Source: Paenibacillus abyssi (GTDB taxonomy: Bacteria > Bacillota > Bacilli > Paenibacillales > Paenibacillaceae). From it: a stretch of 64,000 nt of DNA. The stretch spans positions 186,001-250,000 of the forward strand of contig NZ_BMGR01000003.1 of the NCBI RefSeq assembly GCF_014640295.1, given 5' to 3'. The notes below the pieces were generated by a model. It was not told the DNA's origin and searched no databases. It saw only the letters and a list, made by a program, of their open reading frames with translations. Shown one piece after another: positions 16,482 through 25,672 of this stretch (positions are counted from its first letter, which is position 1; each line of letters starts with the position of its first letter). A program made the translations under genes and the position numbers.

Positions 16482-17654
16482 ATGGCTAACCTACAAGAGC
16501 TGACACAACGATTTCTGCAAGTATACGGCGGTACAGAGCAAGGACTGCATACGTTCCACGCGCCGGGGCGCGTCAATCTGATCGGCGAGCATACCGATTA
16601 CAACGGAGGTTATGTATTTCCCGCGGCATTGACGTTTGGCACGACTCTTCTGATCCGCGAGCGTGACGACAAACTGCTTGGCTTGGCTTCGACGAATTTT
16701 GAACTCAAGAAGCAATTTGCGATCGATGAGATCGCTTATGACGAAGCGGACGATTGGATGAATTATCCCAAAGGCATCGTGAACGAGCTGCAATCGCGCG
16801 GATATGCGCTGCCTGCCGGTTTTGACCTGCTTTATCATGGCGAAATTCCGAACGGCGCTGGCTTATCCTCCTCTGCTTCCATTGAAGTCGTAACGGCTTA
16901 TGCGCTGCTGGCACTGAGCGGACATCCGACGGACACGGTGGAAATCGCATTGCTCTCCCAAAAATCGGAGAATGAATTCAATGGCGTAAAATGCGGCATT
17001 ATGGATCAATTTGCCGTGGCCAACGGAAAGAAGGACCATGCAATTATGCTGATGTGCGACACATTAGCCTATGAGCTGGTGCCGTTTAACAGCGGCAGCT
17101 ACAAGCTGGTCATCGGCAATACGAACAAACGGCGCGGGCTGGTGGACTCTAAGTACAATGAACGCCGCAGCCAATGTGAGCAGGCAGTGAAAGACCTGCA
17201 GGCGCAATTTCCGAAGCTGGAGCTGCTGGGCCAGATTGGCCTGGAGCAATTTAACGCACATGAGCAGTTGATCAACGATGAGATCACCCGCAATCGCGCG
17301 CGCCATGTCGTGGAAGAAATTCAACGTGTGGTCCGGTCTGTTGAAGCGCTCAAGCAGGATGACCTGGAAATGTTTGGCCGTTTGATGAACGATTCGCATG
17401 ACTCGCTGCGCGACCTGTATGAAGTGACGGGGGCGGAGCTCGATGCGATGGTTGCTGCGGCCCGCAAGGTGCCGGGCGTGCTCGGCTCCCGTATGACAGG
17501 CGCTGGCTTTGGCGGCTGTACGGTATCGCTTGTGCACGAAGACAGTGTGGATCGGTTCATCGATGAAGTAGGGCGGGAATATAACGAGGTTACCGGGCTG
17601 AAAGCGGACTTCTATGTATGCGACATCGGTAATGGAGTAGAGCAATTATCCTAA
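16482..17654 (+). CDS. galK: galactokinase
   Basis: A 390-residue GHMP kinase that phosphorylates alpha-D-galactose to galactose 1-phosphate, the first step of the Leloir pathway. The family signature GRVNLIGEHTDYNGGYVFPA is at residues 28-47, the ATP loop PNGAGLSSSASIEV near 130, and the third GHMP motif GSRMTGAGFGGCTVSLV near 345. The first in-frame start is GTG 16476, but ATG 16482 is better spaced from GAGAGTGG. First gene of galK-galE-galT, 23 bases from galE. Confidence 0.96.
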   Translation: MANLQELTQRFLQVYGGTEQGLHTFHAPGRVNLIGEHTDYNGGYVFPAALTFGTTLLIRERDDKLLGLASTNFELKKQFAIDEIAYDEADDWMNYPKGIVNELQSRGYALPAGFDLLYHGEIPNGAGLSSSASIEVVTAYALLALSGHPTDTVEIALLSQKSENEFNGVKCGIMDQFAVANGKKDHAIMLMCDTLAYELVPFNSGSYKLVIGNTNKRRGLVDSKYNERRSQCEQAVKDLQAQFPKLELLGQIGLEQFNAHEQLINDEITRNRARHVVEEIQRVVRSVEALKQDDLEMFGRLMNDSHDSLRDLYEVTGAELDAMVAAARKVPGVLGSRMTGAGFGGCTVSLVHEDSVDRFIDEVGREYNEVTGLKADFYVCDIGNGVEQLS

Positions 17655-17677
17655 CATAGCGGAGGAGTGGATGAACG

Positions 17678-18670
17678 ATGGCAGTACTCGTAACCGGAGG
17701 AGCAGGATATATCGGTTCCCATACTGTTGCTGCGCTGGTTGAGCGCGGCGAAGAGATTGTGGTTATCGATAATTTGCAGCAGGGACACCGCGAAGCGGTG
17801 ATCGGCGGCAAGCTTTATGTAGGCGATTTAAGAGACGCGGATGTTCTGGACACGGTATTTAAAGAAAACAATATTGATGCGGTCATTCATTTTGCTGCAA
17901 ACTCGCTCGTCGGCGAGAGCATGAAGCTCCCGGGAAAATATTATCACAATAACGTATACGGAACGCTGTGTCTGCTTGAGAAAATGAATGAATACAACGT
18001 CAAAAAAATCGTGTTTTCCTCAACGGCGGCCACATACGGGGAGCCTGAAAATGTGCCGATCGATGAGCTGGACCGCACGGTTCCGACCAATGCTTACGGC
18101 GAGACAAAGCTGGCGATGGAGAAGATGATGAAATGGTTTGATACCGCGCACGGCATCAAATTCGTATCGCTGCGTTATTTCAATGCAGCCGGTGCACATG
18201 AGAGCGGCCGGATTGGCGAGGATCATGCTCCGGAGACCCATCTGGTGCCGATCGTGCTGCAAGCCGCACTGGGGCAGCGTCCACACATTTCCGTATTCGG
18301 GGATGACTATGGGACACCGGACGGCACGTGCATCCGGGATTATATTCATGTAAGCGACCTCGCAGACGCGCATGTGCTTGCCGTCGATCGGCTTCGCGGC
18401 GGAGCAGACAGCGCCGTATACAATTTGGGCAACGGGCAAGGCTTCTCTGTTAAGGAAGTCATCGAGATCGCCCGCAAGGTGACAAGCCGTGAGATTCCTA
18501 TGATCATCGAGCCTAGGCGTGCCGGCGATCCTGCGGTGCTCGTCGCTTCATCAAGCCGTGCCCGCAATGAGCTGGGATGGAATCCGAAACGCAATCAATT
18601 AGAAGATATCATCCGCAGCGCTTGGACATGGCATCAGGCTAATCCGGGCGGTTATTCCGCCAAAGACTAA
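17678..18670 (+). CDS. galE: UDP-glucose 4-epimerase
   Basis: A 330-residue NAD-dependent extended SDR that interconverts UDP-galactose and UDP-glucose. The NAD motif TGGAGYIGSHTVAAL is at residues 6-20; SSTAATYG and the catalytic Tyr/Lys of YGETKLAMEKM lie near 125-160; FNAAGAHESGRIGEDH and GTCIRDYIHVSDLADAH are conserved GalE segments. The start has GGAGGAG upstream. It lies between galK and galT in the same operon. Confidence 0.96.
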   Translation: MAVLVTGGAGYIGSHTVAALVERGEEIVVIDNLQQGHREAVIGGKLYVGDLRDADVLDTVFKENNIDAVIHFAANSLVGESMKLPGKYYHNNVYGTLCLLEKMNEYNVKKIVFSSTAATYGEPENVPIDELDRTVPTNAYGETKLAMEKMMKWFDTAHGIKFVSLRYFNAAGAHESGRIGEDHAPETHLVPIVLQAALGQRPHISVFGDDYGTPDGTCIRDYIHVSDLADAHVLAVDRLRGGADSAVYNLGNGQGFSVKEVIEIARKVTSREIPMIIEPRRAGDPAVLVASSSRARNELGWNPKRNQLEDIIRSAWTWHQANPGGYSAKD

Positions 18671-18703
18671 CATATCAATCCCAAGAAGAAAGGGGATAGC
18701 AAC

Positions 18704-20311
18704 ATGACAAAGGAGATCGCCGATGCGGAGAGCTTGGTGGCAGCGCCGACACAGGAGGAAGCGCTGCTCCAAATCGAACAGTTGGTTCGTTTTGGAAGAA
18801 AGAACGGTCTAATTGCACCGCTCGATGAGCGGTTTACCCGCAATGCGCTGCTTGATCTATTCCGTTTCACGGAGCCTTATGAGGGCGAGCTGCCTGGGGA
18901 AGTGCCGTGCAGTCCGCTCGAACCGCTCGAAGCGCTGCTTGATTACGGATGTTCAATCGGCCTAATTCCAGACAATACGGTCACATGGCGTGACCTTCTC
19001 GATGCGCGCATTATGGGATTGATGATGCCGCGCCCTTCGGCGGCAGCGGAAGCTTTCCGGCGTACTGCGGCAGCCGAAGGAATAAAGCGGGCGACGGATG
19101 ATTTTTACAAGCTGAACATCGATTCGAATTACATCCGGATGGACCGGATCCGCAAAAACAAACAGTGGCTGCAGCCAACGGAATATGGCAGCCTGGAAAT
19201 AACGATCAACTTATCCAAGCCGGAGAAGGATCCAAAGGAGATAGCGCTGCTGAAGACGCTGCCGCCCAGCCGTTATCCGAAATGCTTGTTATGTGCGGAG
19301 AATGTCGGTTATGCGGGACGGCCGGATCATCCGGCCCGGCAAAATTTGCGTGTACTGCCGCTGACGCTTCAGCATGAAGCATGGTTTTTCCAATACTCGC
19401 CTTATGTTTATTATAATGAGCACAGCATCGTATTTTGCGGTGAGCATGTGCCGATGAAAATATCCGGAGCCACCTTTGCCCGGCTGATTGATTTCGTAGA
19501 GCAGCTGCCGCATTATTTTATTGGCTCGAATGCGGACCTTCCGATTGTCGGCGGTTCCATTTTGAACCATGACCATTTTCAGGCAGGCAACCATACGTTT
19601 GCGATGGAAATCGCCCCGGTCGAGGCGATGTTCCGCCATCCGGAGCTGCCTGGCGTGCGTTTTCAAATCGTCAAATGGCCGATGTCGGTCGTGCGAATTA
19701 ACGGAACCAACAAACAGGAAATGCTGGAGGCTGCTAATTTGCTCCTTGATTCGTGGCGCGATTACAGCGACCCGGATGCCGATATTATCGCCTGGTCACA
19801 GCAGCCGAGCGGTGAACGGGTACCTCATAATACGATCACGCCAATCGCCCGGCTGCGGGATAATGGCGAATATGAGATGGACCTTGTATTACGCAATAAT
19901 CGAACCAGCGATGAGCATCCGGAAGGTATTTTCCATCCGCACCGGCATCTGCATCATATTAAGAAAGAGAATATCGGCCTGATTGAAGTGATGGGACTCG
20001 CTGTATTGCCCGGCCGCCTCAGATCCGAGCTCGAACAGATTGCCGCCTATCTGACTGGAGAGGCCCATGAAGAGGCATCGGCGGTACGCACGGCAGGACA
20101 TCCGCTGCACAGCCATGCGGAATGGATCGAAACGCTGCAGCGCCAGTACGGGACCTCGCTTAATGCAGAGCAAGCCGCGGCAGTCGTTGAGGATGAGACA
20201 GGCAAGAAGTTTTTGCAGGTGCTCATGGATGCGGGCGTGTACAAAGGGACGAAAGCGGGTGCGGATGCATTCCGTCGCTTCCTTGCAAGCATAGGATTGC
20301 AAGAGGGTTAG
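18704..20311 (+). CDS. galT: UDP-glucose--hexose-1-phosphate uridylyltransferase (class II GalT)
   Basis: A 535-residue enzyme that exchanges UMP between UDP-glucose and galactose 1-phosphate. The length and the segments KCLLCAENVGYAGRPDHPAR, SILNHDHFQAGNHTFAM and EGIFHPHRHLHHIKKENIGL identify the longer Gram-positive class II type, not the 350-residue E. coli type. The active-site His is expected in the conserved His-rich segments named. AAAGGGG precedes the ATG. It is the last gene of the gal operon, followed by a strong terminator. Confidence 0.95.
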   Translation: MTKEIADAESLVAAPTQEEALLQIEQLVRFGRKNGLIAPLDERFTRNALLDLFRFTEPYEGELPGEVPCSPLEPLEALLDYGCSIGLIPDNTVTWRDLLDARIMGLMMPRPSAAAEAFRRTAAAEGIKRATDDFYKLNIDSNYIRMDRIRKNKQWLQPTEYGSLEITINLSKPEKDPKEIALLKTLPPSRYPKCLLCAENVGYAGRPDHPARQNLRVLPLTLQHEAWFFQYSPYVYYNEHSIVFCGEHVPMKISGATFARLIDFVEQLPHYFIGSNADLPIVGGSILNHDHFQAGNHTFAMEIAPVEAMFRHPELPGVRFQIVKWPMSVVRINGTNKQEMLEAANLLLDSWRDYSDPDADIIAWSQQPSGERVPHNTITPIARLRDNGEYEMDLVLRNNRTSDEHPEGIFHPHRHLHHIKKENIGLIEVMGLAVLPGRLRSELEQIAAYLTGEAHEEASAVRTAGHPLHSHAEWIETLQRQYGTSLNAEQAAAVVEDETGKKFLQVLMDAGVYKGTKAGADAFRRFLASIGLQEG

Positions 20312-20314
20312 CAG

Positions 20315-20358
20315 AAAAATCCCCTTAAGGCAAGGTTGATCGCCTTAAGGGGATTTTT
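20315..20358 (+). terminator. gal operon terminator
   Basis: A perfect 17-bp stem AAAAATCCCCTTAAGGC (20315-20331) / GCCTTAAGGGGATTTTT (20342-20358) immediately after galT. Confidence 0.92.
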
Positions 20359-20423
20359 CTGAAGCTGTTCACTGTGATATGCTGCAGTTCACCGATAAAG
20401 AATGCCACTTTCGCTTGTGCTTA

Positions 20424-20960
20424 TTAAGGGGTTAATAAGGCTTGGAATATAAGCTGGTTGAACTTTTTTCGCTCAGCAGGTTCAATATAATCAATCAGGG
20501 CGCCGTATCGGCCTGTCTCATCGTTACGGTTCATAATAATGATCTGAAAGAACAATGAATTGGCATTAAATTCAAGCAATATAAAGTAGGTTTGAGCGAT
20601 TTGCAGCTCATGCCGGCTGGAGATAAACCCGATACCCTGCGAGCTTAAATCAACCACCTCGGCGGCAATGATCGTATCCTTGCTGATCAGTGTCCCCGAC
20701 ATTTGACTTTTAATTTTGGAGGGGAGGCATGCTGTGTCCTCTTCAATAAACTGGGTGGAGGGAACAAAGAAAAATAAATGCTCTCCAGTTACACGAATGA
20801 GCCTGCATTCGTAATAACGCTCATCGATGTGACAGGTTACAACATCGCCAACTTCCATGGAACAAGCGGTGAAAGCTACAGCTTCCATCAGCTCGCCGCT
20901 CAGACAAATCAGCCCTAGCTCCTGTTGCTCTTCATTGTGCAGCAACCTGATTTTTTTCAT
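20424..20960 (-). CDS. PilZ domain-like protein
   Basis: A 178-residue cytoplasmic protein. Residues about 95-178 look like a PilZ domain: AAEVVDLSSQGIGFISSR fits the D/N-x-S-xx-G strand, and NRNDETGRYGALIDYIEPAERKKFNQLIF fits the C-terminal helix. The N-terminal half resembles a YcgR_2-like barrel (CSMEVGDVVTCHIDERYYECRL). The RxxxR motif that binds c-di-GMP in classical PilZ proteins is not clearly present before the barrel (sequence there is PSKIKSQMSG), so ligand binding is uncertain. A GGGGAG site favours 20960 over 20990. A diguanylate cyclase lies at 25.7 kb. Confidence 0.6.
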   Translation of the reverse strand: MKKIRLLHNEEQQELGLICLSGELMEAVAFTACSMEVGDVVTCHIDERYYECRLIRVTGEHLFFFVPSTQFIEEDTACLPSKIKSQMSGTLISKDTIIAAEVVDLSSQGIGFISSRHELQIAQTYFILLEFNANSLFFQIIIMNRNDETGRYGALIDYIEPAERKKFNQLIFQALLTP

Positions 20961-21286
20961 GATTCCAACTCCCCATTGATATACGCACAACTATAAAATG
21001 GCATCTTTGCCCGGAGTATCAACGATTTCAATCTCCGGATTTCTGCAGATTTACCTTAATCAAGAAACAATTAGTACAATATACCTATTATAATCGAGCC
21101 TAAATGACAATACAATCAGGTCCAATCAGGAATTTATTAATCTTGTAAAATATGCGCAGGGTAGATAATATCAGCGGGATATACCCCATGAGGCGATTTT
21201 AAACATCACTTGGAGGATTCTTGATGTGATTAACGAATTTATATATGGATAAGTTTAGAAAAAAATAATGAATTGGAGGTCACGGC
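20961..21286 (+). promoter_or_regulatory. gene-free region with a promoter candidate for the gene at 21287
   Basis: A 326-base AT-rich spacer between divergent genes. TTGTAA (21143-21148), 17 bases, TAATAT (21166-21171) is a plausible sigma-A promoter. CAATCAGG is repeated at 21113-21120 and 21123-21130, ten bases apart (one helical turn), just upstream of the -35. GGAGG at 21212-21216 is followed at normal spacing by ATG-TGA, giving no real ORF. Nothing else is evident. Confidence 0.45.
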
Positions 21287-21769
21287 ATGTCATTGCAAAT
21301 TATGCCGCTTGACGACTTTATGAATTTGGAGACGGAGGAACAAGTCGAAAAGCTGAAAAGATGGAAGATGGATTATACATTAAAGGACATTCGGGAGGTT
21401 TGGGGCTTCAAGCATTCCGCACAGTATTACATGCTGCTGAAGAAACTCCGGATTTATGAGCGCGTTGTGAACAAATCGGACAAGTTCTTCCCAGAGCAGA
21501 TGATGCCGTCCCGAACGGGCTCCGAACCTTATTATGGTTATCAAACGCCTGCTGCTCAGCCGGCTTACAAATTTCGTGAGGATCATTTTGACTACCAGTT
21601 GAATACGACGCTTAGCGGCCCGGAGATCGCGGATCGCTTGGAGCGGATCGCCTACTTTTTGAGAGGTGAGCACAAGCAGGTAACGGTACGGCTGACGCTT
21701 GCCGCGGAAAGTGAAGATGGACTGGAAAGGGATGAATCCATGGCGATCCGTACAAACTTGAAAGAATAA
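21287..21769 (+). CDS. hypothetical protein
   Basis: A 160-residue protein with a strong TTGGAGGT site. The N-terminal 65 residues read like a helix-turn-helix module (KMDYTLKDIREVWGFKHSAQYYMLLKKLRIYERVV). A Tyr/Pro/Gln-rich linker and a segment ISGPEIADRLERIAYFL-like near residue 110 follow (actual LSGPEIADRLERIAYFLRGE), then a short beta stretch KQVTVRLTLAAES. Not recognised. A DNA-binding role is possible from the N-terminus only. It is followed by a terminator, so it is probably monocistronic. Confidence 0.75.
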   Translation: MSLQIMPLDDFMNLETEEQVEKLKRWKMDYTLKDIREVWGFKHSAQYYMLLKKLRIYERVVNKSDKFFPEQMMPSRTGSEPYYGYQTPAAQPAYKFREDHFDYQLNTTLSGPEIADRLERIAYFLRGEHKQVTVRLTLAAESEDGLERDESMAIRTNLKE

Positions 21770-21781
21770 AACACGACAAAG

Positions 21782-21813
21782 AAAAACGAGGATCGACAAT
21801 ATCCTCGTTTTTT
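21782..21813 (+). terminator. intrinsic terminator
   Basis: Stem AAAAACGAGGAT (21782-21793) / ATCCTCGTTTTTT (21801-21813), right after the hypothetical gene. Confidence 0.88.
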
Positions 21814-21870
21814 CATCAATAATAATGTCGAAATGTATTAAATAATGGTATATTATGGATAATATTTATT

Positions 21871-22098
21871 TTATTTATTTCTTAACCGTCCCAGCTCGGA
21901 TACGAGTGCCTCGATCTCGCTAATGCTGAAATTATTTTTATCTGCTACTACATCATACAGATCCTTGATATCGTCATACTGCTTCACGTTGAAATGCGAG
22001 GCTTGCATCGCGGCCGCTGTAGCCATTTTCAGCTTAGACTTAATCGCCTCTATCATATACTCCACATTCTCTTGGGTCGGTTCGTTTAAATTTGCCAT
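21871..22098 (-). CDS. DUF1128 (UPF0435, YfkI-like) protein
   Basis: A 75-residue helical protein: MANLNEPTQENVEYMIEAIK, then KLKMATAAAMQASHFNVKQY, DDIKDLYDVVADKNNFSISE and IEALVSELGRLR. This is the pattern of the Bacillaceae UPF0435 family (B. subtilis YfkI, about 76 residues). The open frame runs far upstream, but AAGGAAGGATG before the ATG at 22098 and the family length set the start. Divergent from the YyaC-like gene. Function unknown. Confidence 0.88.
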   Translation of the reverse strand: MANLNEPTQENVEYMIEAIKSKLKMATAAAMQASHFNVKQYDDIKDLYDVVADKNNFSISEIEALVSELGRLRNK

Positions 22099-22242
22099 TA
22101 TTATCATCCTTCCTTGGACTGGTTCCATCGATATTTTAACATGATCGGGGTCACATCGCCATAAATTGCTGCCGCTGCGCAAATTCGATACAATAAAAAG
22201 GTAGGATGGATCAGTGATTTGCAGTACAGGAGGCTTCTGCAC

Positions 22243-22845
22243 ATGAAACGACTTCGTGTCAGCACCCGTGATGATGAGATAAGAAAACGGCGTACAATAG
22301 TAAGGGCGCCTGCAATACAGAATACAAAACGGGAAAGGGCAGACGGTGCCAAGCTCACGCTTTTTTTGGCTTCCATTGCAGAGAGGCATCCCTGTAAAGA
22401 CGATATTTTATTTCTGTGCATCGGGAGTGATCGCTCTACAGGTGACGCATTTGGTCCTTTGGTAGGAAATCTGCTGCAGGAGCAAGGCTGGCCGCATGTG
22501 ACAGGAACGTTAAAGCGGCCATGCGATGCGCAGCAATTGTTAACCACTCTGAGTTCCCTTCCCGAGGACAAAGTTGTGATTGCTATAGATGCCTGTTTGG
22601 GAAAACCGGAATCCGTCGGCGCTTATCTGGTCGCGCGCGGTCCTCTGATTCCTGCACAGGCATTAGGTACAACAATGCCCGAAGCGGGTAATTATAGTAT
22701 TGCCGGCGTTGTAAACGTATATGGTCCTAAGCCGTATACAACACTTCAGACGACTTCACTTTTTACTGTTATGCAAATGGCGAAGAGCTTAGCTGAGGCC
22801 ATACATACTGCATGGCCGCAATCCAACTTTGAATCGAGAGGGTGA
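22243..22845 (+). CDS. YyaC-like sporulation protein (DUF1256, Gpr-related fold)
   Basis: A 200-residue protein. The core DILFLCIGSDRSTGDAFGPL near residue 60-80, VVIAIDACLGKPESVGAYLV near 115 and PEAGNYSIAGVVNVYGPKPY are hallmarks of the YyaC/DUF1256 family, which is related in fold to the spore protease Gpr. Expressed during sporulation in Bacillus. The N-terminal 50 residues are basic and variable. AGGAGG at 22229-22234 sits eight bases before the ATG at 22243, so the longer frame from 22219 is rejected. The next gene starts three bases after its stop. Confidence 0.88.
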   Translation: MKRLRVSTRDDEIRKRRTIVRAPAIQNTKRERADGAKLTLFLASIAERHPCKDDILFLCIGSDRSTGDAFGPLVGNLLQEQGWPHVTGTLKRPCDAQQLLTTLSSLPEDKVVIAIDACLGKPESVGAYLVARGPLIPAQALGTTMPEAGNYSIAGVVNVYGPKPYTTLQTTSLFTVMQMAKSLAEAIHTAWPQSNFESRG

Positions 22846-22848
22846 TTA

Positions 22849-23676
22849 ATGATGAAACCAACGACATTGGCCAATGAAAAAATGGTCATAAGCAGCGGTG
22901 GAGAGTTAGCTTTTTATGACAGCGGAGTAAAGGAAAATACAGGCGGGACGGTTATCCTGCTGCATGGCTACTGCGGAAGCTCGGCTTACTGGGAGAAGGT
23001 GCTTCCTTATCTTCAAGCTGCAGGCCGGATCATTGCGCTTGATATGAGAGGTCACGGCGCTTCCTTTGCGCCGGAGGATGAAATCTATGCAATAGAAGAC
23101 TTCGCAGATGACGTTAAACTTCTTATGGATCACCTGAAGATCGAACGCGCTTGCATCATAGGACATTCGTTGGGGGGTTATGTGGCCTTAGCGGCGGCGG
23201 AACGCTTTCCACAGCGGTTAAACGGCTTTGCGCTTGTTCATTCAACTGCGCACTCCGATAGCGAGGCAGCCAAAGAAAACCGCGACAAAGCGGCGCAAAC
23301 GATCCGCGGCGAAGGCATTCGCGTGTTTGTTGACGGATTGGTGCCAAAGCTGTTTGCTCCGGATCATGTGGAGAAGATGGCTTTGGAGGTTGCGAGAATA
23401 AAAGAGATCGGTTACGCAACCTCTGTTCATGCTGCAGCAGCGACTGCGCTTGGGATGAAGGAGCGACAGGATCGGAATGCGGTGCTGCGGGAGACAGAGC
23501 TTCCAGTGCTGCTGCTGGCCGGTGAAGAGGATAAAGTCATCCCGCCGGAGCGCACCTTCAGCGCAACAGAAGAGCATATCAGTACGGTTGTCCTTGAACA
23601 TGCGGGTCATATGGGGATGGTGGAAGCGGCTCCTGAACTGGCGTCGGCGCTTGATCGGTTCATTAGGTCGTTGTAG
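22849..23676 (+). CDS. alpha/beta hydrolase
   Basis: A 275-residue alpha/beta-fold hydrolase. VILLHGYCGSSAYWEKV is the oxyanion-hole segment, ALDMRGHGAS the next strand, the nucleophile Ser sits in CIIGHSLGGYVAL near residue 110, the Asp in LAGEEDKVIPPE near 227 and the His in LEHAGHMGMVEAAPE near 252. Typical length for the family. Start ATG 22849 (or 22852) behind GAGGGTGAT. Tightly packed after the YyaC-like gene and before the next gene (11 bases), so probably one operon. Substrate unknown. Confidence 0.92.
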   Translation: MMKPTTLANEKMVISSGGELAFYDSGVKENTGGTVILLHGYCGSSAYWEKVLPYLQAAGRIIALDMRGHGASFAPEDEIYAIEDFADDVKLLMDHLKIERACIIGHSLGGYVALAAAERFPQRLNGFALVHSTAHSDSEAAKENRDKAAQTIRGEGIRVFVDGLVPKLFAPDHVEKMALEVARIKEIGYATSVHAAAATALGMKERQDRNAVLRETELPVLLLAGEEDKVIPPERTFSATEEHISTVVLEHAGHMGMVEAAPELASALDRFIRSL

Positions 23677-23687
23677 GAGGTAAAACA

Positions 23688-24338
23688 ATGTTTCAGCGTG
23701 ACTATTTCATGCGTATGATTGAGCAAATGGCCGGCGCGATCGGCCAGGTGATCGGCCTGCGGGAGCGCAAAGAGCATCTGGAGGCGCTGCAGGTGATAGA
23801 CGAGTTGCTCGATCGGCAGTTCAGGTTGAACTCGCGCCTCATTCATTCTCTGTCGGATAAGGATTTGACGGAGCTTCTTACGACAAACGGCGTGACTGAT
23901 TTCGCCAGTGTGCAAGCCATCGCCGTGCTGTTTAAAGAAAAGGGGCAAATCTATGAAGAGAAGGGCGAGGAAGGATTAAGCTATATCTTTCGGCTGAAGT
24001 CGTTGAACCTGTTCCTGCGGGCGGCCGTTGCGGAATGCGATGCGATCGCAGCCGATCCTAAACAGGAAGTGCGGCTGCTGCTGGCCATGCTGGAGGTGTA
24101 CGAGCTGCCGCCGGATACGAAAAGGCTGCTGCTGGAGTGGTATCAACTGGATGGCGCTTACGATCAGGCCGAGAATGTACTATATGAGCTGTTGGAGGAT
24201 GAGGAGATATCGGCTGAGGAAGCCGTCCAATTCTATACCATGCTGCAGTGGTTATCGGATGATCAATTGGAAAATGGCGGTTTGTCCAGAGAAGAAGTAG
24301 AAGAAGGCATCCTGGAATTGCAAAAACAAGGAGTGTAA
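23688..24338 (+). CDS. conserved hypothetical helical protein (DUF6483-like)
   Basis: A 216-residue acidic, almost all-helical protein. It opens MFQRDYFMRMIEQMAGAIGQ, continues with LEALQVIDELLDRQFRLN and LTTNGVTDFASVQAIAVLFK, and has a TPR-like second half (LEWYQLDGAYDQAENVLYEL). I associate the N-terminus with DUF6483, a Firmicutes family of unknown role. TAGGAGG precedes the ATG. It sits between the hydrolase and a methyltransferase gene in the same tight run. Confidence 0.8.
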   Translation: MFQRDYFMRMIEQMAGAIGQVIGLRERKEHLEALQVIDELLDRQFRLNSRLIHSLSDKDLTELLTTNGVTDFASVQAIAVLFKEKGQIYEEKGEEGLSYIFRLKSLNLFLRAAVAECDAIAADPKQEVRLLLAMLEVYELPPDTKRLLLEWYQLDGAYDQAENVLYELLEDEEISAEEAVQFYTMLQWLSDDQLENGGLSREEVEEGILELQKQGV

Positions 24339-24348
24339 CAATAGAGTT

Positions 24349-25521
24349 ATGGATAACTGGAAACCGCAGATCGGTCAATGGATAAAAGAACAATCACTCA
24401 TTCAGGCGACGCTTAGCCAGCTTCGCCGCAAGGATACGTCTTATTCTCCTAAGACCGTGATCCGTCCTGTAGAGCTCAAGTCGGGTCTGCATTATCAGTT
24501 TGAATATCATGAATTGAATAAGGTCACACATGAGAATCTGCTTCCCGAAGAAGCCGCTGATCATGCCGTGCGATTAATGGAAGAGGCATATCGTCAAGGC
24601 CTGTTCAAAACAGTTGAAGCCGATGTTCAGCTGTTGATGAGCAAGAAAGGGAAAGCAAGCCTGCTGCGTAAGCCTCCTACGTCCGTGAAAAGCGGAGATA
24701 CCGCTTTGCATAACCGGCGCAAGCAGCGCGTTCTGGAGGAAGGCACCCCGGTTCCGTTTCTGGTTGAGCTGGGCATCATGACAAAGGAGGGCAGAGTGCA
24801 CGCACAGAAGCAGGATAAATTTCGCCAGATCAACCGGTTTCTTGAGGTTGTATCGGATGTGCTGCCGCATTTGCCGCAAAATCGGGAAATTACGATCGTG
24901 GACTTTGGCTGCGGCAAATCGTATTTGACCTTTGCGCTTTATCATCTCCTTGCAATCGTCCAAAAGAGAGAGATTCGGATTGTCGGTTTGGATCTCAAGC
25001 AGGATGTGATTGCTTTCTGTTCCAGCTTGGCGGATACGTTGGGTTATGAGCGGCTGCAATTCTTGCATGGAGATATCGCGGATTACGAAGGTCATTCGGA
25101 AGTCGATATGGTCGTTACCCTGCATGCCTGTGATACGGCTACTGATGCCGCCTTGGCAAAAGCGGTGCGCTGGGGAGCATCCGTTATTTTGTCTGTGCCC
25201 TGTTGTCAGCATGAGCTGTTTGGACAAATCTCCAATGACATGTTAAAGCCTATCCTGTCTCATGGATTATTAAAGGAACGGTTTTCCGCGCTTGCTACGG
25301 ATGCGGTTAGAGCGCAACTGCTGGAGGTTATCGGCTACAGGACCCAGATGGTCGAGTTTATCGATCCGGAGCATACGCCTAAAAATTTATTAATCCGGGC
25401 CTTTAGGAGCAGCTTGCCAACTCAAGAGAAGCATTGGCGAGAATATACTGCATTCCGGGACTCTTTATGTCTGAATCCCTACTTAGAGAGAACTTTGCAT
25501 GACTTATTGCCTAAAGATTGA
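24349..25521 (+). CDS. class I SAM-dependent methyltransferase (Methyltransf_32 type)
   Basis: A 390-residue protein. After about 175 residues of a specific N-terminal region (GTPVPFLVELGIMTKEGRVH), the SAM-binding motif I is ITIVDFGCGKSYLTFALYHL, followed by IVGLDLKQDVIAFC, LHGDIADYEG and VVTLHACDTATDAAL. The CDTATD segment and SVPCCQHEL are typical of the domain found in RNA- or rRNA-modifying relatives of GCD14/METTL25. Target unknown. Ten bases after the previous gene, weak ribosome binding site, so probably coupled. Confidence 0.88.
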   Translation: MDNWKPQIGQWIKEQSLIQATLSQLRRKDTSYSPKTVIRPVELKSGLHYQFEYHELNKVTHENLLPEEAADHAVRLMEEAYRQGLFKTVEADVQLLMSKKGKASLLRKPPTSVKSGDTALHNRRKQRVLEEGTPVPFLVELGIMTKEGRVHAQKQDKFRQINRFLEVVSDVLPHLPQNREITIVDFGCGKSYLTFALYHLLAIVQKREIRIVGLDLKQDVIAFCSSLADTLGYERLQFLHGDIADYEGHSEVDMVVTLHACDTATDAALAKAVRWGASVILSVPCCQHELFGQISNDMLKPILSHGLLKERFSALATDAVRAQLLEVIGYRTQMVEFIDPEHTPKNLLIRAFRSSLPTQEKHWREYTAFRDSLCLNPYLERTLHDLLPKD

Positions 25522-25672
25522 TTAAAAATCAGCTGTTTTTAGCATAAAAACAAAGAATTCCAAGCTCTTTGTGATTGTGTACAAAAAACATAGTGTGATA
25601 AGATATATACCATAGTGTTTTAGGCTGGTCCCAGGTTTAGTATGATTACTTATTTTGAATGGGTGAACGGTT

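Noticed and set aside
21212-21229. Well-spaced GGAGG followed by ATG-TGA, a start-stop element
   Set aside because: Encodes only one residue; without evidence of ribosome stalling it is most likely chance.
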